Shown in pieces: positions 30,239 through 40,244 of a stretch of DNA of 41,167 nt. The stretch comes from Thermoleophilaceae bacterium. GTDB taxonomy: Bacteria; Actinomycetota; Thermoleophilia; Solirubrobacterales; Thermoleophilaceae. Positions within the stretch are counted from its first letter, which is position 1, and every line of letters starts with the position of its first letter. The stretch covers positions 1 through 41,167 of the forward strand of contig JAFGJG010000162.1 in NCBI GenBank assembly GCA_016929195.1, given 5' to 3'. The position numbers were made by a program, and so were the translations under genes. Below the pieces are notes generated by a model that worked only from the letters and a program-made list of their open reading frames with translations, had not been told where the DNA came from and did not search any database.

Positions 30239-30968
30239 GCTGGTGCGTCTGCTGCGCCGCTGCGATCAGGTCGCGGACGGCCGCCTCGTCGCCGCCGCGG
30301 AGCAGCTCGATCGGGTCGGGCTCGCCGTTCACAATCGACTCGAAGAAGACCTTGCGGTCCTGGTAGGTGGGGAGGACGCCCTTCGCCCATCCGCGCACCT
30401 CGTTCAGCAGGATCGCCAGCCGCGCGTAGGGCTCGCCGTACTCGTCGGCGATCTCGTCGCGGATGCGCTTGGCCAGAGCCGGGCTGGCGCCTGCCGTTGA
30501 GATGGCGATCGCGAGCGGGCCGGAGCGGATGATCGCCGGGAGGATGAAGTTGCAGAGCGGCGGTACGTCCACGACGTTGACCAGCATCGCCCGGCGCTCG
30601 GCGTCCTCGAACACCCTGATGTTCACGTCGGTGTCGCCCGTCGCGGCGATCACGATGAAGGTGCCCTCGAGGTCCTCGGGCCGGTACTCGCGCCGGTCCC
30701 AGCCGATCGAGCCCTCGGCCGCCAGCTCCTCGAGCTCCGGGACGGCCTCGGGGGAGACGAGCGTCACGTCGCCGTCGCAGGCGAGCAGGCCCTCCACCTT
30801 CTCGAGGCCCACGTCGCCGCCGCCGACCACGAGGCAGCGCCGGCCTGTGAGCCTGAGGCAGGCGATGTAGAAGGGGGTGTCGAGCATCCCCTGCACGCAG
30901 CTCTGGTCGCACATCCCCTTGCGGAGCTGGCACACGCATTCCTTGCCGGCGTAGGCCTGGGCGGGCAT
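30231..30968 (-). CDS. Precorrin-2 dehydrogenase / siroheme synthase with Cys-rich N-terminus
   Basis: 245 residues. From residue 28 the protein is a typical CysG N-terminal domain: [16 protein letters not shown]-binding [50 protein letters not shown], and [18 protein letters not shown]. It oxidises precorrin-2 and probably inserts iron to make siroheme. Unusual is the 27-residue extension with Cys11, Cys13, Cys20 and Cys24 (CxC-x6-C-x3-C), a possible metal or Fe-S site. ATG 30968 is supported by TAGACT 7 nt upstream, so the extension should be translated. It precedes moaC. Confidence 0.92.
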   Translation of the reverse strand: MPAQAYAGKECVCQLRKGMCDQSCVQGMLDTPFYIACLRLTGRRCLVVGGGDVGLEKVEGLLACDGDVTLVSPEAVPELEELAAEGSIGWDRREYRPEDLEGTFIVIAATGDTDVNIRVFEDAERRAMLVNVVDVPPLCNFILPAIIRSGPLAIAISTAGASPALAKRIRDEIADEYGEPYARLAILLNEVRGWAKGVLPTYQDRKVFFESIVNGEPDPIELLRGGDEAAVRDLIAAAQQTHQPA

Positions 30969-30975
30969 GCGCTTC

Positions 30976-30981
30976 AGTCTA
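30976..30981 (-). promoter_or_regulatory. -10 box TAGACT for the siroheme/moco operon
   Basis: On the minus strand TAGACT ends 7 nt before ATG 30968, within the 21-nt gap behind the aldehyde dehydrogenase gene. No Shine-Dalgarno, consistent with leaderless initiation. It fixes the start of the Cys-rich protein. Confidence 0.55.
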
Positions 30982-30989
30982 GAACCCGG

Positions 30990-32597
30990 CTAGCGCCGGA
31001 ACGCACCGCGCAGCGACTTGCGCGCCAGCCGCAGCAGCGGGCCGGCCCCGCGGCGCAGAGCGGCGGGCTTGTCGGAGTCGCGCCCGTACAGCAGCTGGGC
31101 GGAGGAATGCAGCGCGCGCCCGAGCGACTCGTCGTAGGGGTGCCACCAGAAGTTGCGCGTGCGCGAGGGCTCCCAGCTCATGAGCTTCACGTTGGTGCCC
31201 TCGAGGAGCCCGAACTTCGCGTGTGAGCGCCCCAGCCCAGAGTCCTTGACCCCGCCCCATGCGCATGAGACGGCACCGTGCGAGTACATGTGGTCGTTGG
31301 CCCAGACCATGCCCGCGTCGAGCCGCCGCGCCAGGCGCTCGCTCTTCGCGCGGTTGGTGGTCCACACCGAGGCGCCGAGCCCGAACTCCGAGTCGTTCGC
31401 CAGCTCCACGGCCTCGCCGAGCGAGTCCACGACCGTGATCGGCACCACCGGGCCGAAGATCTCCTCCCGCATGATGCGCATCTCGGGCGTGACGCCGGTC
31501 AGCACGGCCGGGGCGTAGGCGCCCACGCCCGGCAGGCCGGGCAGGTCGCGCTGGCCCCCGCAGCGGAGCGTCGCGCCGGCGGCCACCGCGTCGTCCACGA
31601 GGCTGCGCACGATCTCGAGCTGCTCGGTCGAGACCATCGGCCCGACCTCCGTGTCCCAGTCCCTCGGGTCGCCCACGCGCAGGGCCTTGGCGCCCGCAAC
31701 CACGCCCTCCACGAAGCGGTCGGCGACCTCGCGCTCGACGTAGACGCGCTCGATGCCGGCACACGTCTGCCCGGCGTTGGCGAAGCCGCCCCAGAGGCAG
31801 CCGGAGATCGCGTTGGGCAGGTTCGCGTCCGCGCAGACGATCATCGCGTCCTTGCCGCCGAGCTCGAGGACGGAGCCCTTCATCCGGCTGGCACACGCCA
31901 TGCCGACCCGCTTGCCCACCTCGACCGAGCCCGTGAAGAAGATCTTCTCCACGCTCGACTCCACGAGCGCCTGGCCGACCGCCCCGTCCCCGTGCACGGT
32001 CCGCACGAGGCCCTCGGGCAGCCCCGCACGCTCGAAGGTGTCCTGGATCCGCTGCCCGATGAGGGGGGTGAGCTCCGACGGCTTGAGCACCACGCCGTTG
32101 CCCGCCATCAGCGCGAACGCCACCTCGCCGAACGGGATCGACCAGGGGTAGTTCCAGGGCGCGATCACCCCTACGACCCCGAGCGGCTCGAGGGTGTGGC
32201 GCGAGCGCTTCTGCTTCATGAACACCGGCATCGCGACGCGCTCGTCCGAGAGGATCCCGGGCCCCGCCTCGGCGAGCCAGCGCAGCGCGTCGATCGTGGG
32301 CACCAGCTCCATCGAGTACGACTCGTTCCGCGGCTTGCCCTGCTCGCGGGTCAGGAGCGTGGCGAGGTCGTCGAGCTGGTCGATGATCGCCTGGCCCGCG
32401 CGCCGCATGTAGCGCGCGCGGTCGGCGAGCGGCAGCTGCGCCCAGAACGGCTGCACCTCGGCCACGTCGTCGACGGCCGACTGCACCTCGGCGGGGTCGG
32501 CCGCCTGCACCGACCCGAGCCGCGCGCCGTCGATCGGGCTGAACGACTCGAGCTCGGCGGGCGCGTCCGACGTGACCGGCTTGACGGCGGCTTCCAT
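30990..32597 (-). CDS. Aldehyde dehydrogenase (NAD(P)-dependent, succinate-semialdehyde type)
   Basis: 535 residues. Asn149 in APWNYPW, Glu245 in LELGGKD and catalytic Cys279 in NAGQTCAG are present; EEIFGPV and the FGLGASVWT stretch complete the family pattern. About 50 extra basic residues at the C-terminus (after SWEPSRTRNFWWHPY) exceed the usual length and include YGRDSDKPAALRRG. It oxidises an aldehyde to the acid; the substrate is unknown. CAGAAT, 7 nt before ATG 32597, resembles a -10 box. Confidence 0.93.
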   Translation of the reverse strand: MEAAVKPVTSDAPAELESFSPIDGARLGSVQAADPAEVQSAVDDVAEVQPFWAQLPLADRARYMRRAGQAIIDQLDDLATLLTREQGKPRNESYSMELVPTIDALRWLAEAGPGILSDERVAMPVFMKQKRSRHTLEPLGVVGVIAPWNYPWSIPFGEVAFALMAGNGVVLKPSELTPLIGQRIQDTFERAGLPEGLVRTVHGDGAVGQALVESSVEKIFFTGSVEVGKRVGMACASRMKGSVLELGGKDAMIVCADANLPNAISGCLWGGFANAGQTCAGIERVYVEREVADRFVEGVVAGAKALRVGDPRDWDTEVGPMVSTEQLEIVRSLVDDAVAAGATLRCGGQRDLPGLPGVGAYAPAVLTGVTPEMRIMREEIFGPVVPITVVDSLGEAVELANDSEFGLGASVWTTNRAKSERLARRLDAGMVWANDHMYSHGAVSCAWGGVKDSGLGRSHAKFGLLEGTNVKLMSWEPSRTRNFWWHPYDESLGRALHSSAQLLYGRDSDKPAALRRGAGPLLRLARKSLRGAFRR

Positions 32598-32616
32598 CGC
32601 GCTGATTCTGACCGAT

Positions 32617-33999
32617 TCAGTCCCGGCCGCGGGCGGAGCGGATGCGCAGGAGTCGCTTGCGCAGCTCGCGCTCCTCGCCGTGCTCGCTCAGCTCCAGGAA
32701 GCGCTCGCCGGCCGCGTCGTCGGGCATGAGCTCCTGCTCCGAGACGCCCTCCGGGCGGTCATGCGGGTAGTCGTAGCCCTGGCCGCGGCCGAGCTTCTTG
32801 GCGCCCGGGTAGGCGGCGCTCCGGAGATGGCCGGGCGGATGCGGCGTGCCGTGCTCGCGCACCCATTCGCGCGCGCGGCCGAGCGCCTTGTACGACGCGT
32901 TCGACTTCGGCGCCAGGGCGAGGTAGACCGCGGCCTGCGCGAGGTTGAGCGCGGCCTCGGGCATGCCCACGTGCTCGACCGCCGCGGCGGTGGCCACGGC
33001 CACCTCGAGCGCGCGTGGGTCCGCGTTGCCGATGTCCTCGCTCGCCAGCACGATCATGCGGCGGGCGACGTAGCGCGGGTCCTCGCCGCCCTCGAGCATC
33101 CCGGCCAGGTAGAGCAGCGAGGCATCGGGGTCCGACCCGCGCGTGGCCTTGATCCATGCCGAGATCAGGTCGTAGTGGCGGTCGCCCTCCTTGTCGTAGA
33201 GGATCGCGCTCCGCTGGAGCGAGTCCTCCGCCACGCGCAGGGTGACCGCGCCGTCGGGGCCGACCGTCTCGGCGGCCAGCTCGAGCGCGGACAGCGCCGT
33301 TCGGGCGTCGCCGCCCGATCGGGTCGCGAGGAAGTCGAGCGCGGCGTCGTCCACCCGCGGCGCCGAGGGGATGCCGCGCTCGTCGCCGAGCGCCCGGCGC
33401 AGCAGCGCGAGCACGTGTTCCGTGTCGAGCGCGTGCAGCTCGTACACGCGGCAGCGCGAGAGGAGCGCCGAGTTGACCTCGAAGTAGGGGTTCTCGGTCG
33501 TGGCCCCCACGAGCAGCACGAGCCCCTCCTCGACGGCCGGCAGCAGCGTGTCCTGCTGCGCCTTGTTGAAGCGGTGGATCTCGTCGAGGAAGAAGATCGT
33601 CCGCTCCCCGCTCGTCGAGCGCCGGTGCTGCGCGCGCTCCAGCACCTCGCGCACCTCGGCGCGACCCGCGTTGACGGCGGACGCCTCCTCGAAGGCGGCG
33701 CGGGCGTTGACCGCGAGCAGGCGGGCGAGCGTCGTCTTCCCGGCGCCCGGCGGTCCGTACAGGATCATCGAGTGGGCTCGGCCCTCCTCGATCGCGGTGC
33801 GCAGCGAGCCGCCGCGGCCGAGCAGGTGCTCCTGGCCGACGAACTCGCCGAGCGACGCGGGGCGCATGCGCGCGGCCAGCGGCAGGTCGGGCGCCGGCAC
33901 GCCGGTCTGCCCGCGGGGCGCGTCATCCAGGTCGAAGAGCCGCTCGATGGAGCGATTCTGGCAGCCATATACTCGGAATCGGTGCCCGATCGCGCGCAA
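32617..33999 (-). CDS. rarA: Replication-associated recombination protein A (RarA/MgsA AAA+ ATPase)
   Basis: About 443-460 residues. PLAARMRPASLGEFVGQEHLL, Walker A YGPPGAGKT, Walker B FFLDEIHRFNKAQQD, sensor TTENP and the C-terminal KEGDRHYDLISAWIKATRGSDPDASLLYLAGMLEGGEDP mark RarA, which acts at stalled replication forks. The start is uncertain. TTG 33999 is the nearest canonical codon and overlaps the divergent M20 gene; the family-like N-terminus ERLFDLDD begins after an ATC (33948), which lacks an in-frame ATG/GTG. The 3' end is 19 nt from the aldehyde dehydrogenase start. Confidence 0.9.
   Translation of the reverse strand: MRAIGHRFRVYGCQNRSIERLFDLDDAPRGQTGVPAPDLPLAARMRPASLGEFVGQEHLLGRGGSLRTAIEEGRAHSMILYGPPGAGKTTLARLLAVNARAAFEEASAVNAGRAEVREVLERAQHRRSTSGERTIFFLDEIHRFNKAQQDTLLPAVEEGLVLLVGATTENPYFEVNSALLSRCRVYELHALDTEHVLALLRRALGDERGIPSAPRVDDAALDFLATRSGGDARTALSALELAAETVGPDGAVTLRVAEDSLQRSAILYDKEGDRHYDLISAWIKATRGSDPDASLLYLAGMLEGGEDPRYVARRMIVLASEDIGNADPRALEVAVATAAAVEHVGMPEAALNLAQAAVYLALAPKSNASYKALGRAREWVREHGTPHPPGHLRSAAYPGAKKLGRGQGYDYPHDRPEGVSEQELMPDDAAGERFLELSEHGEERELRKRLLRIRSARGRD
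33968..33973 (+). promoter_or_regulatory. -10 box TATACT for the M20 peptidase gene
   Basis: TATACT, the best consensus -10 in the window, ends 8 nt before GTG 33982. It lies within the divergent rarA 5' region. No Shine-Dalgarno precedes the GTG; leaderless initiation is likely. Confidence 0.6.
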
Positions 34000-35289
34000 C
34001 TCGAAGGCCGCACGACCGAGTTGCTCCAAAGGCTGATCCGGTTCAACACCGTGAATCCGCCCGGCAACGAGCAGGCCGCGCAGGAGTTCCTGAAGGGCCT
34101 CCTCGAGGAGGCCGGCTTCGAATGCGAGCTGCTGTCCGACGTCGAGGGCCGCCCGAACCTGGTCGCGCGGATGCGCGCGCAGTCGGACGGCCCGCGGCTG
34201 TGTCTGCTCGGCCACGTGGACACCGTGCTCGCGAACCCGGAGGAGTGGACGGTCGACCCCTGGTCCGGGGAGCTGCGGGACGGCTGCGTCTGGGGCCGCG
34301 GCGCGCTCGACATGAAGAGCCAGGTGGCCGCCGAGGCCGCCGCCGCGGTCGAGCTGGCGGCGGAGGGCTGGCGCCCGGAGGCCGGCGAGCTGCTGCTCGT
34401 CTTCACCGCGGACGAGGAGACCGGCGCGGCTCACGGCGCGCGCTGGCTCTGCGAGCAGCACCCGGACAGGGTCGCCTGCGACATGGTGGTGAACGAGGGA
34501 GCGGGCGAGGCGTTCGAGTTCGAGGGCCGGCGCCACTACGGCGTCTGCGCCGGCGAGAAGGGCGTGTTCCGCTTCACGCTCACGACCTCGGGCCGGGCCG
34601 GGCACGCCTCGATCCCGCGCATCGGCGACAACGCGCTCGTCAAGCTCGCGCCGGTGCTGGAGGCGCTCAGCGACGGGCGGCCCGTCTACGAGCTGTCGCC
34701 CGAGCCGGAAGCGTTCATGGAGGCGCTCGGCCTCGACACCGGCGACCTCGAGGCGTCCGTGCGATCGCTCGAGGAGCGCGACCCGCGCATCGCGGTCCTG
34801 CTGGAGCCGATGCTGGGCGTGACGCTCACGCCGACGATGGTCTCGGCCTCGGAGAAGATCAATGTGATCCCCTCGCGCGCGCGCCTGGAGGTCGACTGCC
34901 GCGTGCCGCCGGAGCTCGGCGAGGAGCACGCGCTGCGGCGCGTCCACGACACGCTCGGCGGAGACGGGTTCGACGTCGAGTTCCACGACACCGTGGTCGG
35001 AAACCGCTCGCCCATCGACACGCCGCTGATGGACCACATCCGCGCGTTCGTGGAGCGCGAGGACCCCGGCGCGAGCGCGGTGCCGGTGGTGCTCCCCGGC
35101 TTCTCGGACTCGCGCTGGTTCCGCGCGGCCTTCCCGGACTGCGTGGCCTACGGCTTCTTCCCCCAGCGCACCATGGACCTGTTCGAGGCCGCGCCCCTCG
35201 TGCACGGCGCCGACGAGCGCGTGCCCGTCGAGGACCTGGGCCTCGCGGCGGCGTTCTACGCCGGGCTGGCGGAGGACGTGCTCCGGTGA
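33982..35289 (+). CDS. M20-family metallopeptidase (ArgE/DapE-like)
   Basis: 435 residues from GTG 33982. Metal ligands fit the family: His78 and Asp80 in LLGHVDTV, Asp110 in GRGALDMK, Glu145-Glu146 in TADEETG, and a C-terminal His in PLVHGADERVP. The dimerisation domain begins at TTSGRAGHASIPRIGDNAL. It probably deacylates an N-acyl amino acid or cleaves a small peptide. Its stop overlaps the DUF1385 start (GTGA). Confidence 0.92.
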   Translation: MPDRAQLEGRTTELLQRLIRFNTVNPPGNEQAAQEFLKGLLEEAGFECELLSDVEGRPNLVARMRAQSDGPRLCLLGHVDTVLANPEEWTVDPWSGELRDGCVWGRGALDMKSQVAAEAAAAVELAAEGWRPEAGELLLVFTADEETGAAHGARWLCEQHPDRVACDMVVNEGAGEAFEFEGRRHYGVCAGEKGVFRFTLTTSGRAGHASIPRIGDNALVKLAPVLEALSDGRPVYELSPEPEAFMEALGLDTGDLEASVRSLEERDPRIAVLLEPMLGVTLTPTMVSASEKINVIPSRARLEVDCRVPPELGEEHALRRVHDTLGGDGFDVEFHDTVVGNRSPIDTPLMDHIRAFVEREDPGASAVPVVLPGFSDSRWFRAAFPDCVAYGFFPQRTMDLFEAAPLVHGADERVPVEDLGLAAAFYAGLAEDVLR

Positions 35290-36080
35290 CGCGCCCGGTG
35301 CCGGACGACAAGCTGAGGCTCGGCGGCATGGCGCTGCGCAACGGGCTGCTCGTGCACGGGCCGACCCACTGGGCGGCGGCGGTCCGCGACGAGGCGGGCG
35401 AGATCCAGGTGGCCTCCGGCCGCAAGCCGCAGCTGAGCGGCGGCGCAGCGGGGATCCCCGGGGTCCGCGGCGTGCTGAAGCTCGCTGAGGCCATGGCGGT
35501 GATCCCGCTGGTCAAGCGCACTCTGCCCGCGGCGAAGCTGCCCATGCAGGACGCCCGCACGCTCGGCGCCATGGGCGCGGCTGCGCTGGGCGGCTCGGCG
35601 ATCCGCTCCGCCGGAGCGCGCACCGTCGGTCGCGAGGCGGCCGTGGCGCTCGTGAGCCTGATGCCCGCCGTGATGGCGCTCCGGGGCGGCGACCTGGCCG
35701 CCTACCACGGGGTCGAGCACAAGGCGATCGCCGGCTACGAGGAGGGCGCGGACGCCGCCGAGCAGGACAAGGAGCACGACCGCTGCGGCTCGCACCTCGT
35801 GACGCCGATGCTCGCGGCGGCCGCGGTCGGGAACGTGGCCGCTCGCCGGGCCGGGCTGCGCGGCGCCGCGGCGGAGGCCGCGGTGGGCCTCGGCAGCGCC
35901 GCCGTGGCTGTCGAGGTGTTCGCCTGGTCCGAGCGCCACACGAACAGCGTGGCCGCGCGCCTGCTGCGCAAGCCGGGGTACGAGATCCAGCGACTGATCG
36001 GTACTCGGGAGCCAACCCCCGAGCAGCTCGAGGTCGGCGAGGCGGCGCTCGCGGAGATCCTCCGCGCCGAGTCCGCCTGA
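35286..36080 (+). CDS. DUF1385 (YqhQ-like) membrane protein
   Basis: 264 residues from GTG 35286. LRLGGMALRNGLLVHGPTHWAAAVR at the start, AAYHGVEHKAIAGYE in the middle and DKEHDRCGSHLVTP are DUF1385 hallmarks (His/Glu-rich). Two or three weakly hydrophobic Ala-rich segments flank them. Function unknown; the conserved His, Glu and Cys suggest metal binding. Coupled to the M20 gene upstream and pncB downstream (3-nt gap). Confidence 0.88.
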   Translation: MTRPVPDDKLRLGGMALRNGLLVHGPTHWAAAVRDEAGEIQVASGRKPQLSGGAAGIPGVRGVLKLAEAMAVIPLVKRTLPAAKLPMQDARTLGAMGAAALGGSAIRSAGARTVGREAAVALVSLMPAVMALRGGDLAAYHGVEHKAIAGYEEGADAAEQDKEHDRCGSHLVTPMLAAAAVGNVAARRAGLRGAAAEAAVGLGSAAVAVEVFAWSERHTNSVAARLLRKPGYEIQRLIGTREPTPEQLEVGEAALAEILRAESA

Positions 36081-36083
36081 GCC

Positions 36084-37160
36084 ATGGGACGGCTCGAACC
36101 GGAGGTCTTCCGGCTCCCGGTGGAGCGCATCCGCGCCGGCTACTACTCCGACGCCTACTTCAACCTCACGAAGGAGCTGCTCGAGGCCGAGGGCCGCCGC
36201 CCGCGCGTGACCCTCCAGGCGTTCCAGAAGGAGAACTCCGTGCTGGGCGGCATCGACGAGGCCGTGGCCATCCTCAAGGAGTGCTCGGGCCGCGCCGAGC
36301 GAGGCGACTGGCTGAGCGGCTGGGACGAGCTCGAGGTCCGCGCCCTCCACGAGGGCGACGAGATCTCGCCCCACGAGCCCGTGCTCGAGGTCGAGGGCGA
36401 CTACTCGCTGTTCGCACACCTCGAGACCGTCTACCTCGGCTGCATGGCGAGGCGCACGCTCGTGATGCGGAACGTGCGCGAGGTCGTGGAGGCCGCCCGC
36501 GGCAAGCCGATCCTCTTCTTCCCCGCGCGCCACGACCACTGGCTCGTCCAGACCGGGGACGGCTGGTCGGCGCACGTGGCGGGCGCGATCGGGGTCTCCA
36601 CGGACGCCCAGGCCTCCTGGTGGGGCGGCCGCGGCGTGGGCACCGTCCCGCACGGTCTGATCGCGGCGTTCGGCGGCGACACCGTGGCCGCGGCCCGCGC
36701 GTTCGCCGGCCGCTACTCGGGGCAGATGAACGTGACGGTGCTCGTGGACTTCGAGAACGACTCCGTGCGCACCTCGCTCGAGGTCGCGGACGCCCTCGGC
36801 GACGCGCTCTGGGGCGTGCGGCTCGACACCTCGGAGTCCATGGTGGACAGGGCGCTCTGGATGGACATGGGAGCGTCCAAGCCCACCGGGGTCACCCCGG
36901 AGCTCGTGACGCGCGTGCGCGAGGCGCTCGACGCGGCGGGGCACGAGCGCGTGCGGATCGTGGCCTCGGGCGGGTTCGACGCCGCCAAGATCAGGGCCTT
37001 CGAGGCCCTCGAGTCGCCGGTGGACTCGTACGGGGTCGGATCGTCGCTTCTGCGCGGTCAGAACGACTTCACGGCCGACGTCGTGCGCGTGGACGGGCGC
37101 GATTGCGCCAAGACGGGACGGGGCTACCGGGCGAATCCGAGGCTGGAAGCGGTCCTCTGA
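36084..37160 (+). CDS. pncB: Nicotinate phosphoribosyltransferase
   Basis: 358 residues. YYSDAYFNLTKELLEAEG, TLQAFQKENSVLGGIDEAVAILKECSG, RNVREVVEAARGKPILFFPARHD and the barrel segment RIVASGGFDAAKIRAFE are typical of the short nicotinate/quinolinate PRTase-like family. It salvages nicotinate to NaMN for NAD. Stop 37158-37160 is followed by a short hairpin before ftsH. Confidence 0.9.
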   Translation: MGRLEPEVFRLPVERIRAGYYSDAYFNLTKELLEAEGRRPRVTLQAFQKENSVLGGIDEAVAILKECSGRAERGDWLSGWDELEVRALHEGDEISPHEPVLEVEGDYSLFAHLETVYLGCMARRTLVMRNVREVVEAARGKPILFFPARHDHWLVQTGDGWSAHVAGAIGVSTDAQASWWGGRGVGTVPHGLIAAFGGDTVAAARAFAGRYSGQMNVTVLVDFENDSVRTSLEVADALGDALWGVRLDTSESMVDRALWMDMGASKPTGVTPELVTRVREALDAAGHERVRIVASGGFDAAKIRAFEALESPVDSYGVGSSLLRGQNDFTADVVRVDGRDCAKTGRGYRANPRLEAVL

Positions 37161-37170
37161 CCCTCATGTA

Positions 37171-37186
37171 GGCCGCGGAAGCGGCC
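37171..37186 (+). other. Stem-loop with GGAA tetraloop between pncB and ftsH
   Basis: GGCCGC-GGAA-GCGGCC, perfect 6-bp stem closed by a GNRA tetraloop, in the 40-nt gap 14 nt before ftsH. May terminate pncB or structure the ftsH leader. Confidence 0.45.
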
Positions 37187-37200
37187 GATCAGAGACGTAG

Positions 37201-39093
<1,893 letters not shown>

Positions 39094-39104
39094 ACTCACC
39101 GCGC

Positions 39105-39515
39105 GTGTTCACGCGCATCGACCACATCGGCGTCGCCGTTGCCGATCTCGACGACGCGATCGCGCTCTACCGGGACAGGCTGGGGATGCCGCTACAGCAC
39201 CGCGAGACGGTCGAGCAGTTCGGCGTCGAGGCGGCCCTGCTGGGGATCGGCGAGTCGCACGTGGAGCTGCTCAGCCCCACGGGCCCCGAGAGCGGCGTCG
39301 CACGCTTCCTGGAGCGCTCCGGGCCGGGCCTCCATCACGTGGCCTACCAGACCGGCGACATCGCCGTCGCCCTCGAGCGGGCCCGCTCGGCGGGCTTCCG
39401 GCTGATCGACGAGGAGCCGCGCGTGGGCATCCGGAACAGCCGGGTCGCGTTCGTACACCCCAAGTCGACCGGCGGCGTGCTCACCGAGCTCGTCCAGCCG
39501 GCGGAGGAGCACTGA
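39105..39515 (+). CDS. mce: Methylmalonyl-CoA epimerase
   Basis: 136 residues, two VOC modules. IDHIGVAVADLDDAIALYRDRLGM, VELLSPTGPESGVARFLERSGPGLHHVAYQTGDI and VAFVHPKSTGGVLTELVQP match the epimerase, with metal ligands His (IDHIG), His (LHHVAY) and Glu (LTELVQ). It interconverts (R)- and (S)-methylmalonyl-CoA in propionate/odd-chain metabolism. The mutase genes are not in the window. Confidence 0.93.
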   Translation: MFTRIDHIGVAVADLDDAIALYRDRLGMPLQHRETVEQFGVEAALLGIGESHVELLSPTGPESGVARFLERSGPGLHHVAYQTGDIAVALERARSAGFRLIDEEPRVGIRNSRVAFVHPKSTGGVLTELVQPAEEH

Positions 39516-39518
39516 GAG

Positions 39519-39740
39519 ATGGCAGCTGAGGTCACACGCGTCGACATCGGATTCGACGGCGGCCAGGTGCTGTCCGTGCGCGTCGCGACGCCGGATTACC
39601 AGGCCCTCCGCAAGGCGCTCGGCAACGAGAAGGCCGGCCGCTGGCACGAGCTGCGCACGCAGGACTCGGAGGTGGCCATGGACCTCTCGCGGGTCGTGTA
39701 CCTGCGCCTCGACACCGACGCCCACCGGGTCGGCTTCTAG
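39519..39740 (+). CDS. Small hypothetical protein after mce
   Basis: 73 residues, no membrane segment. Predicted beta-alpha: TRVDIGFDGGQVLSVRV, a helix LRKALGNEKAG, then VVYLRLDTDAHRVGF. It reads like a small beta-barrel or sandwich domain; I do not recognise a family. ATG 39519 lies 3 nt after the epimerase stop, so it is co-transcribed. Its TAG stop forms part of the next promoter. Confidence 0.8.
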   Translation: MAAEVTRVDIGFDGGQVLSVRVATPDYQALRKALGNEKAGRWHELRTQDSEVAMDLSRVVYLRLDTDAHRVGF

Positions 39741-39743
39741 CCT
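39738..39743 (+). promoter_or_regulatory. -10 box TAGCCT built on a stop codon, before the PAP2 gene
   Basis: TAG stop of the 73-aa gene begins TAGCCT, ending 6 nt before GTG 39750. Same hexamer as in the ccmA/VOC palindrome. Confidence 0.5.
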
Positions 39744-39749
39744 GCGCGC

Positions 39750-40244
39750 GTGCTGCGCGCGCTCGACGTGGGACTGCTGCGCCTGCTGCGCACACGCGGC
39801 CACTCGCCGCGGGCCGAGACGGCCCTGCGCGCGCTCGCGCGCGCCGGCGAGCACGGGATCGCGTGGCACCTGGTGGCGGGGGCCGGCCTGCTGGCCGACG
39901 GGGGGCGAGCGCCCGTGTACAGGCGGGCGATGGCGGCCGTTCTGGCGGCGATGGGGGTCAACACGCTCGTGAAGTACCTGGTGGGGCGCGCGCGGCCGCA
40001 GCTCGAGGGGCTTCCCCCGCTCACCTCCACGTTGTCCAGCCGCTCCTACCCCTCGGCCCACGCCACCACGTCGTTCGCCGGCGCACGCGTGCTGTCGGCG
40101 GCGCTGCCCGCCGCGCCGCTCTACGCGCTCGCCTCGGCCATGGCGCTCTCGCGCCCGTACCTCGGTGTGCACTACCCCTCGGACGTGGCGGCAGGGGCCC
40201 TTCTCGGCGACGCCCTCGGGCGGCTGGCCGCCCCGGCGCCGTGA
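39750..40244 (+). CDS. PAP2-family membrane phosphatase
   Basis: 164 residues from GTG 39750. Phosphatase motifs in order: KYLVGRARP (C1), SYPSAH (C2) and SRPYLGVHYPSDV (C3) with catalytic His. Four to five hydrophobic segments. It dephosphorylates a lipid phosphate such as undecaprenyl pyrophosphate or phosphatidate at the outer membrane leaflet. Stop overlaps the ychF start (GTGA). Confidence 0.9.
   Translation: MLRALDVGLLRLLRTRGHSPRAETALRALARAGEHGIAWHLVAGAGLLADGGRAPVYRRAMAAVLAAMGVNTLVKYLVGRARPQLEGLPPLTSTLSSRSYPSAHATTSFAGARVLSAALPAAPLYALASAMALSRPYLGVHYPSDVAAGALLGDALGRLAAPAP

Noticed and set aside
32572-33981. Long plus-strand frame joined to the M20 peptidase
   Set aside because: It is antisense to rarA, has no domain, and the M20 start is fixed at GTG 33982 by family length and a -10 box.
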